NCBI RefSeq assembly: GCF_000802245.2
Contig: NZ_CP021080.1
Coordinates: 4,712,001-4,776,000 of the forward strand
Direction of reading: 5' to 3'
Length of the DNA: 64,000 bases
Origin: Streptomyces pluripotens
GTDB lineage: Bacteria; Actinomycetota; Actinomycetes; Streptomycetales; Streptomycetaceae
The notes below the pieces were generated by a model, which ran no database searches, was not told the origin of the DNA, and was given only the letters and a program-made list of their open reading frames with translations. Within the stretch, counting starts at the first letter, position 1, and every line of letters begins with the position of its first letter. Positions 1 to 8,283 of the stretch are shown here, one piece after another. The position numbers were made by a program, and so were the translations under genes.

Positions 1-1126
1 GGCCGGTCACGGTGACGCCGGCGGCCGGGCGCTCGACACCGTCCCGGCGTACCACCTGGGCGCTGGGCAGGTCCAGGTCGTGGGCCGCGTCGCGCTTGCC
101 GGCGTTGGCGAAGGCCTGCTCGGTACTCGGGCGGGAAACGACCTGCGCCCATAGCCGGAAGGCGGGCTCCAGGGCGCCCTCCTCGGGAACGCGGGTGAAC
201 GGGGTGAGCCTGCGGTAGTGCCCGTCGTCGTGCGAGACGTACGCGCCCGAGCGCAGCAACTTCAGCACCGGCCGGGAGAGGTCGGGCACCGCGGCGAAGA
301 CGTCGGCCACCGCGTCGAACCAGGCGCTGCCGCCTGCGCTCACCACGATCTCTTCCGACCGGCCGAACCACCCGCCCTTGTCGAGTTCCGCAGCCAGCGC
401 CACCAGCCGCCGCAGATACGACCGCACGCGCTCCGGATCGGGCTGCGGCACCTCGCCCTCGTAGCCCGCCACCCCCACCAGGCGCAGCGTCGGTACGGCG
501 GTCACGGCCTCGGCGACGGTCGTGCACTCCGCTTCCGTGCGCGCACCGGTCCGGGCGCCCTCGCCCGCCGCCAGCTCCACGACCACGTCCACCGGGCGGG
601 CGGCGCCCCGCAGCGCCGCGTCCATCAGCCCGACGCCGCGCACGGAGTCGACGTAGCAGATGAAACGGAAGTCCGGGTCGGCTGCCAATTCGCTGGCGAT
701 CCAGCGCAGTGCGGAGGCGTCCACCAGCTCGTTGGCGAGGAAGATCCGCTGGACGCCGAACGCCCGCGCCACCCGCACTTGGTGGGGCACGGCCAGCGTG
801 ATGCCCCAGGCGCCGTGCTCGATCTGGCGGTGGAAGAGCTGTGGGGCCATGGAGGTCTTGCCGTGCGGGGCGAAGGCGAGACCGTGCCGGACGGTGTACG
901 TCTCCATCATCGCCAGGTTGCGTTCCAGACGTTCGGCGGACAGCGCGAGGATCGGCGTGGTGAAGCCGTCGGCTTCGGCGAAGAGGTTGCGGCGCTGAGC
1001 GGCCAGTTCACCGACCGTGCGGCCGTCGGCGTCCGGCGGGAGGCCCTTGAAGCGATGGTCGAGGCGTTCCTCGGCGAGGCGGGCGAGTCGACCGGTGGCC
1101 TGGCGGGCGAGCGGTTCGGCGCTCAT
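1..1126 (-). CDS. PLP-dependent amino acid deaminase / D-threonine aldolase-like protein (3' end beyond window)
   Basis: Read from the minus strand; the frame stays open to the left edge, so the C-terminus is missing. About 375 residues are visible. The fold is that of the alanine-racemase-like D-serine dehydratase/D-threonine aldolase group: an N-terminal barrel with the HGKTS stretch (Lys90 is the likely PLP Schiff-base lysine). Start chosen at the ATG with GAGAGGGGCTCC just upstream. It is divergent from a sugar-acid kinase, an IclR regulator and RidA. RidA removes reactive enamine/imine products of PLP dehydratases, which fits a deaminating enzyme here. The substrate cannot be read from the sequence. 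Reaction class fairly sure; exact reaction not. Confidence 0.8.
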   Translation of the reverse strand, partial: MSAEPLARQATGRLARLAEERLDHRFKGLPPDADGRTVGELAAQRRNLFAEADGFTTPILALSAERLERNLAMMETYTVRHGLAFAPHGKTSMAPQLFHRQIEHGAWGITLAVPHQVRVARAFGVQRIFLANELVDASALRWIASELAADPDFRFICYVDSVRGVGLMDAALRGAARPVDVVVELAAGEGARTGARTEAECTTVAEAVTAVPTLRLVGVAGYEGEVPQPDPERVRSYLRRLVALAAELDKGGWFGRSEEIVVSAGGSAWFDAVADVFAAVPDLSRPVLKLLRSGAYVSHDDGHYRRLTPFTRVPEEGALEPAFRLWAQVVSRPSTEQAFANAGKRDAAHDLDLPSAQVVRRDGVERPAAGVTVTG

Positions 1127-1143
1127 GGAGCCCCTCTCTTGTT

Positions 1144-1160
1144 GTTGCACTATGTGCAAC
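1144..1160. promoter_or_regulatory. Inverted-repeat operator in the divergent promoter
   Basis: GTTGCAC-TAT-GTGCAAC is a perfect 7-bp inverted repeat with a 3-bp spacer, 18 bp upstream of the deaminase-like gene. A second, weaker dyad (TTGCGTATAACGC) follows at about 1166-1178. The obvious binder is the IclR-family regulator encoded at 2341-3102; this is inference from position. Confidence 0.55.
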
Positions 1161-1318
1161 GCTCATTGCGTATAACGCTTATGGGTGTCTAGCATCTCGC
1201 TGACACCGGGTCAACGGAGCGAGCCGCTGCCCGGACACCAACAGGAGCCATCATCGACGACGCTACTGACGACCCGGCCATTGCGCCCGTCCCTCGGAAT
1301 ACCGGGGACGAGGTCGAC

Positions 1319-2344
1319 GTGGTGGCGCTCGGCGAGTCCATGGTCACCTTCCTGCCCAGCCGGCCGGGCCGTCTCGCGGAGGTGCCGTCCTTCGACCGTG
1401 CGATCGGGGGTGCCGAGTCCAACGTGGCGTGTGCGCTGGCCGCCTTCGGGCACGCGGCGCGGTGGGTGAGCAGGATCGGTACGGACGGCTTCGGCGACCA
1501 CCTGGTGGCGTGCATCGCCGGCCACGGCGTCGACGTCTCCGCCGTTGTCCGGGACCCGCGCCGGCCCACGGGCGTGTACTTCCGCACCGCCGCCGACCGG
1601 GCCACGGGCGCGTACGAGGTGGCGTACTACCGGGCGGGCTCGGCGGCTTCGGCGATGAGCCTGCAGAACGTGGACCTGCCGGCGGTACGGGCGGGCCGTG
1701 TCCTGCACCTGTCCGGGATCACGGCTGCGCTGTCCGACGGGTGCCGCGAACTGCTGTGCGAGCTGACGGCCCCCCGGCCGGGTCGCCCGCTGATCTCCTT
1801 CGACGTCAACCACCGACCGGAGCTGTGGCGGGACGCGGACGGCCCCCGGGCGCTGCTGGAGCTGGCGCGGAGGGCCGACATCGTCTTCGTCGGGGACGAT
1901 GAGGCCCGCCAGGCATGGGGTCTGCACGGCGGTCGGGAGATCCTGCGGGCGCTGCCCGAGCCGGAGATGGTCGTCGTCAAGCAGGGCGGGGGCGGAGCAA
2001 CCGCCTTCCACGGGAACACCGGCGGGACGGAGGACGCCGAGGGCACCGCGGTCTCCGTCCGGGCCCCCGAGGTCGACATCGTCTCCCATGCCGGCGCCGG
2101 GGACGCCTTCGCCGCCGGGTTCCTCTCCGGCACCCTGCGCGGACTGCCCCTGCGGGACCGGCTCCGGCACGGCCACCTCATGGCCGCCGCCGTGCTCACG
2201 GTGCCCGGCGACCTGACCGGACCCCCCTGCCGCGGCCACGCCGACCGCCTCGCCGCCCTCGACGACACCGCATGGGGGAGACTTCGACTCGGCCCCGGCT
2301 GGACGCAGGCCGGAACGGCCGAGGAGGAGGCGAACACCCCGTGA
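1319..2344 (+). CDS. PfkB-family carbohydrate kinase (2-keto-3-deoxygluconate kinase-like)
   Basis: 341 residues, the usual length for ribokinase/PfkB enzymes, which phosphorylate sugars or sugar acids with ATP. Seen: the N-terminal ALGESMVTF start strand, the GGAESNVACAL substrate-binding loop and the GAGDAFAAGF anion-hole motif with catalytic Asp262. N-terminal features resemble KDG kinases. The start is uncertain. GTG at 1319 opens right on the first beta strand, but a good Shine-Dalgarno (AGGAG, 1242-1246) lies in frame upstream, followed at normal spacing by ATC codons (1250/1253) and no canonical start. The protein may therefore carry about 22 extra N-terminal residues. Its stop overlaps the IclR gene start. 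Confidence 0.87.
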   Translation: MVALGESMVTFLPSRPGRLAEVPSFDRAIGGAESNVACALAAFGHAARWVSRIGTDGFGDHLVACIAGHGVDVSAVVRDPRRPTGVYFRTAADRATGAYEVAYYRAGSAASAMSLQNVDLPAVRAGRVLHLSGITAALSDGCRELLCELTAPRPGRPLISFDVNHRPELWRDADGPRALLELARRADIVFVGDDEARQAWGLHGGREILRALPEPEMVVVKQGGGGATAFHGNTGGTEDAEGTAVSVRAPEVDIVSHAGAGDAFAAGFLSGTLRGLPLRDRLRHGHLMAAAVLTVPGDLTGPPCRGHADRLAALDDTAWGRLRLGPGWTQAGTAEEEANTP

Positions 2345-3102
2345 GTCAGACCGTCGACCGCGCCCTGAGCATCCTGCCGATGCTCGCCGAGGGGCCCGCC
2401 GACCTCGGGCAGGTCGCCGACCGCCTCGGCGTCCACAAATCCACCGCGCTGCGGCTGCTGCGCACCCTGCACGAGCACGGTCTGGTCTACCGCCAGTCCG
2501 ACCAGCGTTACCGGCTGGGCGCCCGCCTCTTCGCCCTCGCCCAGGAGGCGGTGGAGAACCTCGACATCCGCGAGATCGCCCACCCCCACCTGGTGCGGCT
2601 GAACGAACAGTGCGGGCACACCGTGCACCTCGCCGTCTACGAGGAGAACGAGGTGCTCTACATCGACAAGGTGGACAGCCGCTACCCGGTCCGCATGTAC
2701 TCGCGGATCGGTAGACCGGTGGCCATCACGGTCGCCGCCGTGGCGAAACTCCTCCTCGCCGACCTGCCCGAACCCGAGCGCCGCACCCTCGCGGAAAAGC
2801 TCGACTACCCCGCCTACACGCCCCGCTCCACCGCCGACGCCACCGCCTTCCTGCGGGAGTTGGAGCAGGCCCGCGAACAGGGCTGGGCCACCGACCTCGG
2901 TGGCCACGAGGAGTCCATCAACTGCGTGGCGGCCCCCGTCCGCGGCGCTGACGGCCGGGTGGTCGCCGCGATGTCGGTGTCCGCGCCGAACGTGGTCGTC
3001 ACCGCCGAGGAACTCCTCGCACTGCTTCCGCTGGTGCGCCGCACGGCGGACGCGATCAGCGGCGAGTACTCCGGCAGAACACCAGTGAGGGACCCTGGAT
3101 GA
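2341..3102 (+). CDS. IclR-family transcriptional regulator
   Basis: 253 residues: N-terminal winged helix (about 1-60, with DLGQVADRLGVHKSTALRLLRTL as recognition helix region) and the C-terminal IclR effector-binding domain (about 75-245). Starts at GTG overlapping the kinase stop (GTGA) and ends overlapping the RidA start (ATGA), so the three genes are translationally coupled. It probably controls this catabolic operon and the divergent deaminase through the inverted repeat at 1144-1160. The effector is likely a pathway sugar acid or amino acid, but that is inference. Confidence 0.9.
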   Translation: MSQTVDRALSILPMLAEGPADLGQVADRLGVHKSTALRLLRTLHEHGLVYRQSDQRYRLGARLFALAQEAVENLDIREIAHPHLVRLNEQCGHTVHLAVYEENEVLYIDKVDSRYPVRMYSRIGRPVAITVAAVAKLLLADLPEPERRTLAEKLDYPAYTPRSTADATAFLRELEQAREQGWATDLGGHEESINCVAAPVRGADGRVVAAMSVSAPNVVVTAEELLALLPLVRRTADAISGEYSGRTPVRDPG

Positions 3103-3509
3103 CGGACAAGACCGCGATCACCCCGAACACCCACACCATCCCGCCCGCCAAGTTCTCCCACGGCGTACGGAAGGGCAACATCCTCCAAGTCGCCGGCCAG
3201 GTCGGCTTCCTGCCCGCCGAGGGCGGCAGACCTTTGACGCCGGCCGGCCCCACCCTGCGCGAGCAGACCCTGCAGACCCTCGCCAACGTCAAGGCGGTTC
3301 TGGAAGAGGGCGGCGCGAGCTGGGACGACGCCATGATGATCCGTGTCTACCTGACCGATGTGGACCACTTCGCCGAGATGAACGACGTCTACGACGCCTA
3401 CTTCGAGGAGCAGGGCCTCACCCGGCCGCCCGCCGCCCGCACCACGGTCTACGTCGGCCTGCCGGCCGGCCTCCTCATCGAGATCGACGCGCTCGCGGTC
3501 CTCGGTTGA
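3099..3509 (+). CDS. RidA-family (YjgF/YER057c/UK114) enamine/imine deaminase
   Basis: 136 residues, the normal RidA size. Family features are visible: GQVGFLP, then the near C-terminal PPARTTVYVGLP-type segment with the conserved arginine that anchors the substrate carboxylate, and IEIDALA at the end. RidA proteins hydrolyse 2-aminoacrylate and similar imines released by PLP enzymes and so protect other PLP enzymes. ATG overlaps the stop of the IclR gene by 4 bp. The neighbouring PLP deaminase gives a direct source of such intermediates. Confidence 0.9.
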   Translation: MTDKTAITPNTHTIPPAKFSHGVRKGNILQVAGQVGFLPAEGGRPLTPAGPTLREQTLQTLANVKAVLEEGGASWDDAMMIRVYLTDVDHFAEMNDVYDAYFEEQGLTRPPAARTTVYVGLPAGLLIEIDALAVLG

Positions 3510-3585
3510 GCCCTGTGGCCCGTGCGAACTACGAGATGGGCGGGCTGACTGGTTCCGGCACAGGGAAGTCGTCCATACTTCCGCC

Positions 3586-4218
3586 GTGGAGCAGCGCATA
3601 GGATCGAGCAGCAAGCCGAAGCCGTCGCAGGCCGAGCCGTCGCCGGCCGAGCCCGTGACGGGTGCCGGTTTCGACCCGGCCTTCATCCCCGGGATAACGG
3701 CACCGGTGGCGACAGAGCCCAAGGGCACCGAGACGGATCCGGAAGCCGGAACCGCCGCGGAACCGGAGGACTCGGTACGTGCCGAGGGCGGCCCGGCGGA
3801 AGTGGAGGGCCCGGCGGAGGGCCCGGCGGAGGACTCTGCGGAGGACCCGGTGGAGGGCTCGGCAGAAGTTCCTGCGGAGAACTCGGCGAAGGACTCGGCG
3901 GAGGAGGATGCGGCAGCCGGGGAAGGTCCGGTCTTCGAGGCCGCCGACCGCCGGGCGAAGATAGTCGCCGATCGCAAGGGCGTCCGCCTCAGCCTGGACG
4001 CGGAGGCCTGCGAGTTCCGCTGGGACGAGATCGCCGCCGTCGAAACGGGGTCCCCCCGCTTCGGCAAGCGCTTCACGATCACCGTGCACACCCCCGACCG
4101 CCGCTGGTACCCGATCGAGATCGAGGCGGCGGCCAGGGCCCGCTTCAAGGAGTGGGACGAGCAGTTGGACGCGGTGCTCGACGCGTACTTCGAGGACGCC
4201 GAGGAAGACGCCGGCTGA
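3586..4218 (+). CDS. Hypothetical protein with acidic low-complexity N-terminus
   Basis: 210 residues from GTG. Residues 1 to about 115 are Pro/Glu/Ala/Ser-rich with repeated units such as AEGPAEDSAEDP, encoded by degenerate GGCGGAGG-type DNA repeats. The last 95 residues look folded: alternating strands (KGVRLSLDAEACEFRWDEIAAVET, FTITVHTP) and a terminal acidic helix, suggesting a small beta-rich (PH-like) domain, which I cannot prove. No signal peptide or membrane segment. Codon use is normal for the genome. Function unknown. Confidence 0.7.
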   Translation: MEQRIGSSSKPKPSQAEPSPAEPVTGAGFDPAFIPGITAPVATEPKGTETDPEAGTAAEPEDSVRAEGGPAEVEGPAEGPAEDSAEDPVEGSAEVPAENSAKDSAEEDAAAGEGPVFEAADRRAKIVADRKGVRLSLDAEACEFRWDEIAAVETGSPRFGKRFTITVHTPDRRWYPIEIEAAARARFKEWDEQLDAVLDAYFEDAEEDAG

Positions 4219-4272
4219 CGGGCACGAAGCCTTCGGCCGGCCCCGGCTGCGACACCGCGCCCCAACGGGTGA

Positions 4273-4310
4273 GTTCCGCCCGCCCGCCGCTGTGAGCGGG
4301 CGGGCGGAAC
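4273..4310. terminator. Bidirectional hairpin between convergent genes
   Basis: Perfect 15-bp inverted repeat GTTCCGCCCGCCCGC / GCGGGCGGGCGGAAC with an 8-nt loop, between the acidic hypothetical gene and the converging DUF397 gene. No U-tract, as is usual in Streptomyces. Confidence 0.7.
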
Positions 4311-4367
4311 GCCGTCCCCCGCCGCACCGGCCGCCCGCCCGTGGAGCGACCCTTGTCCAGGGCCTTC

Positions 4368-4565
4368 TCAGGGCCTCTTCAGGGCTTCGATGAAGGGGGC
4401 GAACGCGGCGGCCGGGAAGGTGAGGGTCGCCCTGTCCGGGGCCTTGGAGTCCCGGACGGCTATGCGGGTGTCGAGGTCGGCGACTTCGACGCAGTCGTTG
4501 CCCTCACCTCCGCCGGAGAAGGACGACTTCTTCCACGAGGTAGGGGTGATCATGCCGGTCCTCAC
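4368..4565 (-). CDS. DUF397 domain protein
   Basis: 65 residues: TPTSWKKSSFSGGGEGNDCVEVADLD followed by VRDSKAPDRATLTFPAAAFAPFIEAL, the standard DUF397 pattern. The GTG start overlaps the stop of the upstream XRE gene (GTGA), so the two are coupled. In Streptomyces these small proteins accompany XRE-DUF5753 regulators (whiJ/abaA-type loci) and are thought to modulate them; the molecular role is not established. Confidence 0.9.
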   Translation of the reverse strand: MRTGMITPTSWKKSSFSGGGEGNDCVEVADLDTRIAVRDSKAPDRATLTFPAAAFAPFIEALKRP

Positions 4566-5413
4566 AGCTCCTTCGCCAGCCGATGGACGAGGTCACGCGA
4601 CTGCTTCGGGGTCAGTGCCTCTTCCTTCACCTTACGGAAGAGCTTTCGAAAGTGCTCCAGTTGTGCTGCGGAGTCGACGAAGGCAGTGCCGTGCGGGGCG
4701 TCACGCACGATGGTGTCGAGACGGGGAACGGGACCGCCGACGTGCACCATGGTGCTTCCGGCTCCTGCGAAGTCGTCCAACGCGAAAGGGATCACCCGGA
4801 CGGTGATGTGGGCGGCCTCGGACATCTCCAGGATGCGGTCCAGCTGGACTCTGGAAGCGGCGCGTCCGGCCACGTTGATGCGTAGTGCCGCTTCATGGAT
4901 CACGGTGTCGTACGGGATGGGGTCTGCCCCCTCGATGACGACCCTCCGCTTCATCCGGTGTTCCACCCGTAGGTGCACCTCGTCGCTCGGGAACTCGGGG
5001 TTCATGTAACCGAAGAGCGCGCGGGCGTACTTCTCCGTCTGCAGGAGCCCCGGAACGTGGATGATCGCCACGTCATGGCGGTATGTGGCGTGATGGTCAA
5101 GCTCGGCGAGATCCAGGTAGGCGGCGGGAAGAGTGCCGCGGTACTCCTCCCACCAGCCCCGCGCGCGGTCGGTTGCCATCAGCACCAGGGCGTCGATCAG
5201 TCTCTCGTCAGAGCAGGCGTAGTTCGCGGCAAGCCGACGCACCCGCTGCTCGCTGACGCCGGAGATCCCTGACTCGATCTGGCTCATCTGAACGGAGTTC
5301 ACACCAAGCAGGCTTGCTGCCTCGGTTGCCTTGAGTCCGGCAGCCTCCCGCAGCTTTCGCAGCTCCAGCCCCAGACGCGCCTGACGTGCTGTGGGCTGCT
5401 GGCGACGCCCCAT
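4562..5413 (-). CDS. XRE-family regulator with DUF5753 domain (whiJ-type)
   Basis: 283 residues. N-terminal helix-turn-helix (about 10-70, LRKLREAAGLKATEAASLLGVNSVQMSQIESG) and a C-terminal DUF5753 region (about 95-275, WWEEYRGTLPAAYLDLAELDHHA onward). The ATG at 5413 was preferred over one 7 codons upstream because a strong Shine-Dalgarno (AGGAGG) sits 6 nt before it. Forms a two-gene unit with DUF397 and is divergent from an RsbW-like ATPase, the recurring trio tied to Streptomyces development. Target genes unknown. Confidence 0.92.
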   Translation of the reverse strand: MGRRQQPTARQARLGLELRKLREAAGLKATEAASLLGVNSVQMSQIESGISGVSEQRVRRLAANYACSDERLIDALVLMATDRARGWWEEYRGTLPAAYLDLAELDHHATYRHDVAIIHVPGLLQTEKYARALFGYMNPEFPSDEVHLRVEHRMKRRVVIEGADPIPYDTVIHEAALRINVAGRAASRVQLDRILEMSEAAHITVRVIPFALDDFAGAGSTMVHVGGPVPRLDTIVRDAPHGTAFVDSAAQLEHFRKLFRKVKEEALTPKQSRDLVHRLAKEL

Positions 5414-5621
5414 CGGTTTCCTCCTCGACCCCAACCTCGCGGGAACCGCACCTCGTTCGGGTGCAAGATTACGGCAACGACTTGCAGGGACCTAAATTTA
5501 AGTCCTACCTTCGGTGACGCATCGTGTACGCATCGGAAGTGCACCGCTCCGCCCTGCCATGACGGCTGCGGCAATGCCACCGCGTGCGGAATCCCCATTC
5601 GTCAACCGGAGTTGATGACGC

Positions 5622-6011
5622 ATGCCCGAAACCTGGGACTACACGCTCTACATCCTCAACGACCCGAGGGTGGTGACGATCTGCCGTCGCACCCTGCGCC
5701 TGGTCCTCACCCTGCACGGACTGATCCGCCTGGTGGATACGGCGGAGCTGGTCTCCAATGCCGTGCGGCACACGAAGGGACCGGCCGCGCTGAGGGTGCG
5801 CCGCACGGCGGAGGGGGCGGTGTGGATCGGGGCGTGGGACACCGATCCCGCCCCGCCGGAACCGCCGCAGCCACTGGAGCGGGTGGGGGAGCTGGAGGAG
5901 GGCAGGGGCCTGGGGCTGGTGCGGGCCTGCGCCGACTTCTGGGGATGGCAGCCGTCGGCCCGGTTCGGCAACCGGGGGAAATACGTGTGGTGCGAGCTCT
6001 CGGCGGCGTAG
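5622..6011 (+). CDS. ATP-binding protein, RsbW-like anti-sigma/HATPase_c family
   Basis: 129 residues with the GHKL ATPase pattern: the N-box in LVDTAELVSNAVRHT (Asn for Mg-ATP), the DTDP G1-like loop and EGRGLGLVRACAD as the G2 loop. Small stand-alone HATPase proteins of this kind are anti-sigma kinases or partners of XRE-DUF5753 regulators. It is divergent from the XRE/DUF397 pair, with about 210 bp of shared promoter region. No partner sigma factor is encoded nearby. Confidence 0.88.
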   Translation: MPETWDYTLYILNDPRVVTICRRTLRLVLTLHGLIRLVDTAELVSNAVRHTKGPAALRVRRTAEGAVWIGAWDTDPAPPEPPQPLERVGELEEGRGLGLVRACADFWGWQPSARFGNRGKYVWCELSAA

Positions 6012-6164
6012 CCCGTTGATCACGCCGGACGGACGAGCGCTGGGGAGTGGGTGCCTGGCCGGCCCGGCCACCCGCTTCCCCGGCCGGGGGTGATCCTGTC
6101 GGTCAGCTGCCAAGCGGTCGAACGCGGCCGCGCGGCCCCGGTACGCGAACGGGCCGCGCGCACG

Positions 6165-6198
6165 ACGACGCCCGGGCTCCCCAAAGCCCGGGCGTCGT
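6165..6198. terminator. Hairpin terminator between the ATPase and chitinase genes
   Basis: ACGACGCCCGGGCT / AGCCCGGGCGTCGT, a perfect 14-bp stem with a 6-nt loop, placed between two convergent genes. Confidence 0.75.
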
Positions 6199-6227
6199 CC
6201 GTCAGGAGGTGCTGGGGAACGCTCGCG

Positions 6228-7958
6228 CTACGGCAGCGCGTGCACGTGCGCCCCCACCGGGTCGGACCACGCGTTGCCGGAGGCCGCGTCCCAGTTCGTC
6301 GACCAGGTCATCGCACCGCGCAGGTCGGGGTAGGTCTTGGACGGCTTGAAGGTGCCGCAGTTGGTGCCTGCCGTGAGGCAGTCCAGGGCGTTGTCCACCA
6401 CGGTCGGCGACACGTAGCCGCTGCCCGCCGCCTTCGTGGAGGCCGGCAGGCCGAGGCCCACCTGGGACGGGGAGAGGCCACCCTCCAACTGGATGCAGGC
6501 GAGGGCGGTCAGGAAGTCCTCGGACCCCTGGCTGTAGACCTTGCCGTCGCAGCCCAGCATGGAACCACTGTTGTAGTACTGCGTGTTGACGACCGTGAGG
6601 ATGTCCTTGATGTTCAGGGCGGTCTGGAAGTAGGAGTTCGACGTCGACTGCATGTCGATCGTCTGCGGGGCCATCGTGATGATCAGGGACGAGCCCGCCT
6701 TGGCCGACAGTGAGCGCAGCGCCTGCGTCATGTACGTCGCGTTGAGGCCGTTCTCCAGGTCGATGTCGACGCCGTCGAAGCCGTACGTCTGCATCAGGGA
6801 GTACACCGAGTTCGCGAAGTTCGCCGCCGACGTCGAGTCGTTGATCGACACCGTGCCGTTCTGTCCGCCGATCGAGATGACGACCTTCTTGCCGGCCGTC
6901 TGCTTGGCCTTGATGTCCGCCTTGAACTGGTCGACGGTGTAACCGCCGAGGTCGGCCGAGTCGAGGTTGAAGGAGACCGCGCCGGGCGTCGAGGTCGCGT
7001 CGGCGAAGGCCACCGCGATGATGTCGTAGGCGGAGGGGACGTCGGACAGCTTCTGCGCCGTGGCGCCGTTGTCGAAGTTCTGCCAGTAGCCGGTCACCGC
7101 GTGCTTGGGCAGGGAGCCGCCCCCGCCGCCCCCACCCCCGCCGCCGGTGCCGTCAGAGGCGGTGGTGGCCGACACCGTGGCCGACTTCGCCGACTCGCCG
7201 GCCGCGTTCGTCGCCGAGACCTGGAAGGTGTACGACGTCGAGGCCGCCAGGCCGGTCACCGTCGTCGAGGTGCCGGTCACCGCCGTCACCTTTGTGCCGT
7301 CGCGGTAGATGTTGTAGCCCGTCGCGCCCGACACCGCCGACCAGGACAGCGAGACCGAGGAAGAGGTCGTACCCGAGACCGCCAGGCCGGTCGGGGCGGA
7401 CGGGACCGTCGGGGACGGGTCGCCACCGCCACCGCCATCGGGGCCGTAGACCGAGATGTCGTCGGCGTAGTAGGCGGTCTGGCCGTACCAGCCGTGGGTG
7501 TAGAGGGTGACCGACGTCGTGGACGCGCCGGTGGTGAAGGTGGTCGACAACTGCTTCCAGGTCGTGGTGTTGGGAGTCCAGGTCGAGACGTCCTTCGTAC
7601 CCGTGCCCGTCACGCCCAGGTAGGAGTAGCCGCCCTGGACCCAGGCGCTCAGCGTGTACGTCGAGCTGGGTTGGACCGTTACCGTCTGGGTGCACTGGGC
7701 GTCGTCCTGGCCGGCCGGGGTGGCCTTCAGGGCGGAGGAGCCCCCGTGCACCGGGGAGGAGACCGTGGTGCCGCTGCCAGCCGTACAGGTCCAGCCGGTC
7801 AGACCGGATTCGAAGCCCGCGTTGTTGACGTTGTTGACGTCCGCGGCGGAGGCCGGGGTGGCCGCGAGGCCCGCGACCGAGAGGGCGAGGGCGGTGGCGG
7901 CGGACCATGTCGCAAGCCGCCGTCTGCGGAGTCTGGGTGTGCCTGGTGCGCGGTCCAC
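6228..7958 (-). CDS. Secreted GH18 chitinase with carbohydrate-binding and fibronectin III domains
   Basis: 576 residues. A signal peptide with arginine-rich n-region (RLRRRRLATW) ends at ATPASA-A, about residue 39. A carbohydrate-binding beta-sandwich (about 40-176, NNAGFESGLTGWTC) follows, then a fibronectin type III domain (about 188-272), a polyglycine linker and a GH18 catalytic barrel (about 285-576). The catalytic motif DGVDIDLE is intact, so hydrolysis of chitin through retaining substrate-assisted catalysis is expected. GTG start chosen with GGAGG 5 nt upstream; the longer open frame to 8150 runs through the promoter. Two chi/DasR-type operators upstream indicate induction by chitin breakdown products. 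Confidence 0.93.
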   Translation of the reverse strand: MDRAPGTPRLRRRRLATWSAATALALSVAGLAATPASAADVNNVNNAGFESGLTGWTCTAGSGTTVSSPVHGGSSALKATPAGQDDAQCTQTVTVQPSSTYTLSAWVQGGYSYLGVTGTGTKDVSTWTPNTTTWKQLSTTFTTGASTTSVTLYTHGWYGQTAYYADDISVYGPDGGGGGDPSPTVPSAPTGLAVSGTTSSSVSLSWSAVSGATGYNIYRDGTKVTAVTGTSTTVTGLAASTSYTFQVSATNAAGESAKSATVSATTASDGTGGGGGGGGGGSLPKHAVTGYWQNFDNGATAQKLSDVPSAYDIIAVAFADATSTPGAVSFNLDSADLGGYTVDQFKADIKAKQTAGKKVVISIGGQNGTVSINDSTSAANFANSVYSLMQTYGFDGVDIDLENGLNATYMTQALRSLSAKAGSSLIITMAPQTIDMQSTSNSYFQTALNIKDILTVVNTQYYNSGSMLGCDGKVYSQGSEDFLTALACIQLEGGLSPSQVGLGLPASTKAAGSGYVSPTVVDNALDCLTAGTNCGTFKPSKTYPDLRGAMTWSTNWDAASGNAWSDPVGAHVHALP

Positions 7959-8045
7959 GGGGACCTCCGGGGAGTCGGCTGGGATGAGGGGCGGGAAAAC
8001 ACAGGGGAATGCGTGGGGAACGGCGGACGCCGTTGACCCAACAAG

Positions 8046-8059
8046 TTGGTCCAGACCAA
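8046..8059. promoter_or_regulatory. DasR/chi-type operator, site 1
   Basis: TTGGTCCAGACCAA, near-palindromic, about 90 bp upstream of the chitinase start. It closely matches the 12-bp direct repeats known in Streptomyces chitinase promoters and the DasR responsive element (ACTGGTCTAGACCAGT type). Confidence 0.8.
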
Positions 8060-8073
8060 TCCTGGTGTCAAGA

Positions 8074-8085
8074 GGTCCAGACCAA
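8074..8085. promoter_or_regulatory. DasR/chi-type operator, site 2
   Basis: GGTCCAGACCAA, a second copy sharing 12 bases with site 1; centres are about 26 bp apart. Paired repeats are the classic layout that gives chitin induction and glucose repression. Confidence 0.75.
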
Positions 8086-8283
8086 AGCTCCCTCCGGTCG
8101 ATGCTCAAACTGTCCGGATTTGGCGGGAGTTGCGCCGAGAGACTTCCCAACGAGCTTCACAAACGCTGTTCTCCGGCCACACGCCCGTGGATACAGTGCT
8201 CAGGTAGTCACGCAGTGAAGTCGTCCTGGCGCATTGGAGTGACACCGGTGGGCCGGCGGGGTGTTGAGAGCGGGGAGCTGCGC

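Noticed and set aside
218..1192. Long plus-strand frame over the left-edge deaminase gene
   Set aside because: It is the antisense shadow of the minus-strand PLP enzyme; the translation is Arg/His/Gly-rich without motifs.
7654..8283. Upstream extension of the zinc-ribbon gene
   Set aside because: It runs through the chitinase signal peptide region and operators; the GTG at 8284 has a ribosome site and matches the change in codon style.
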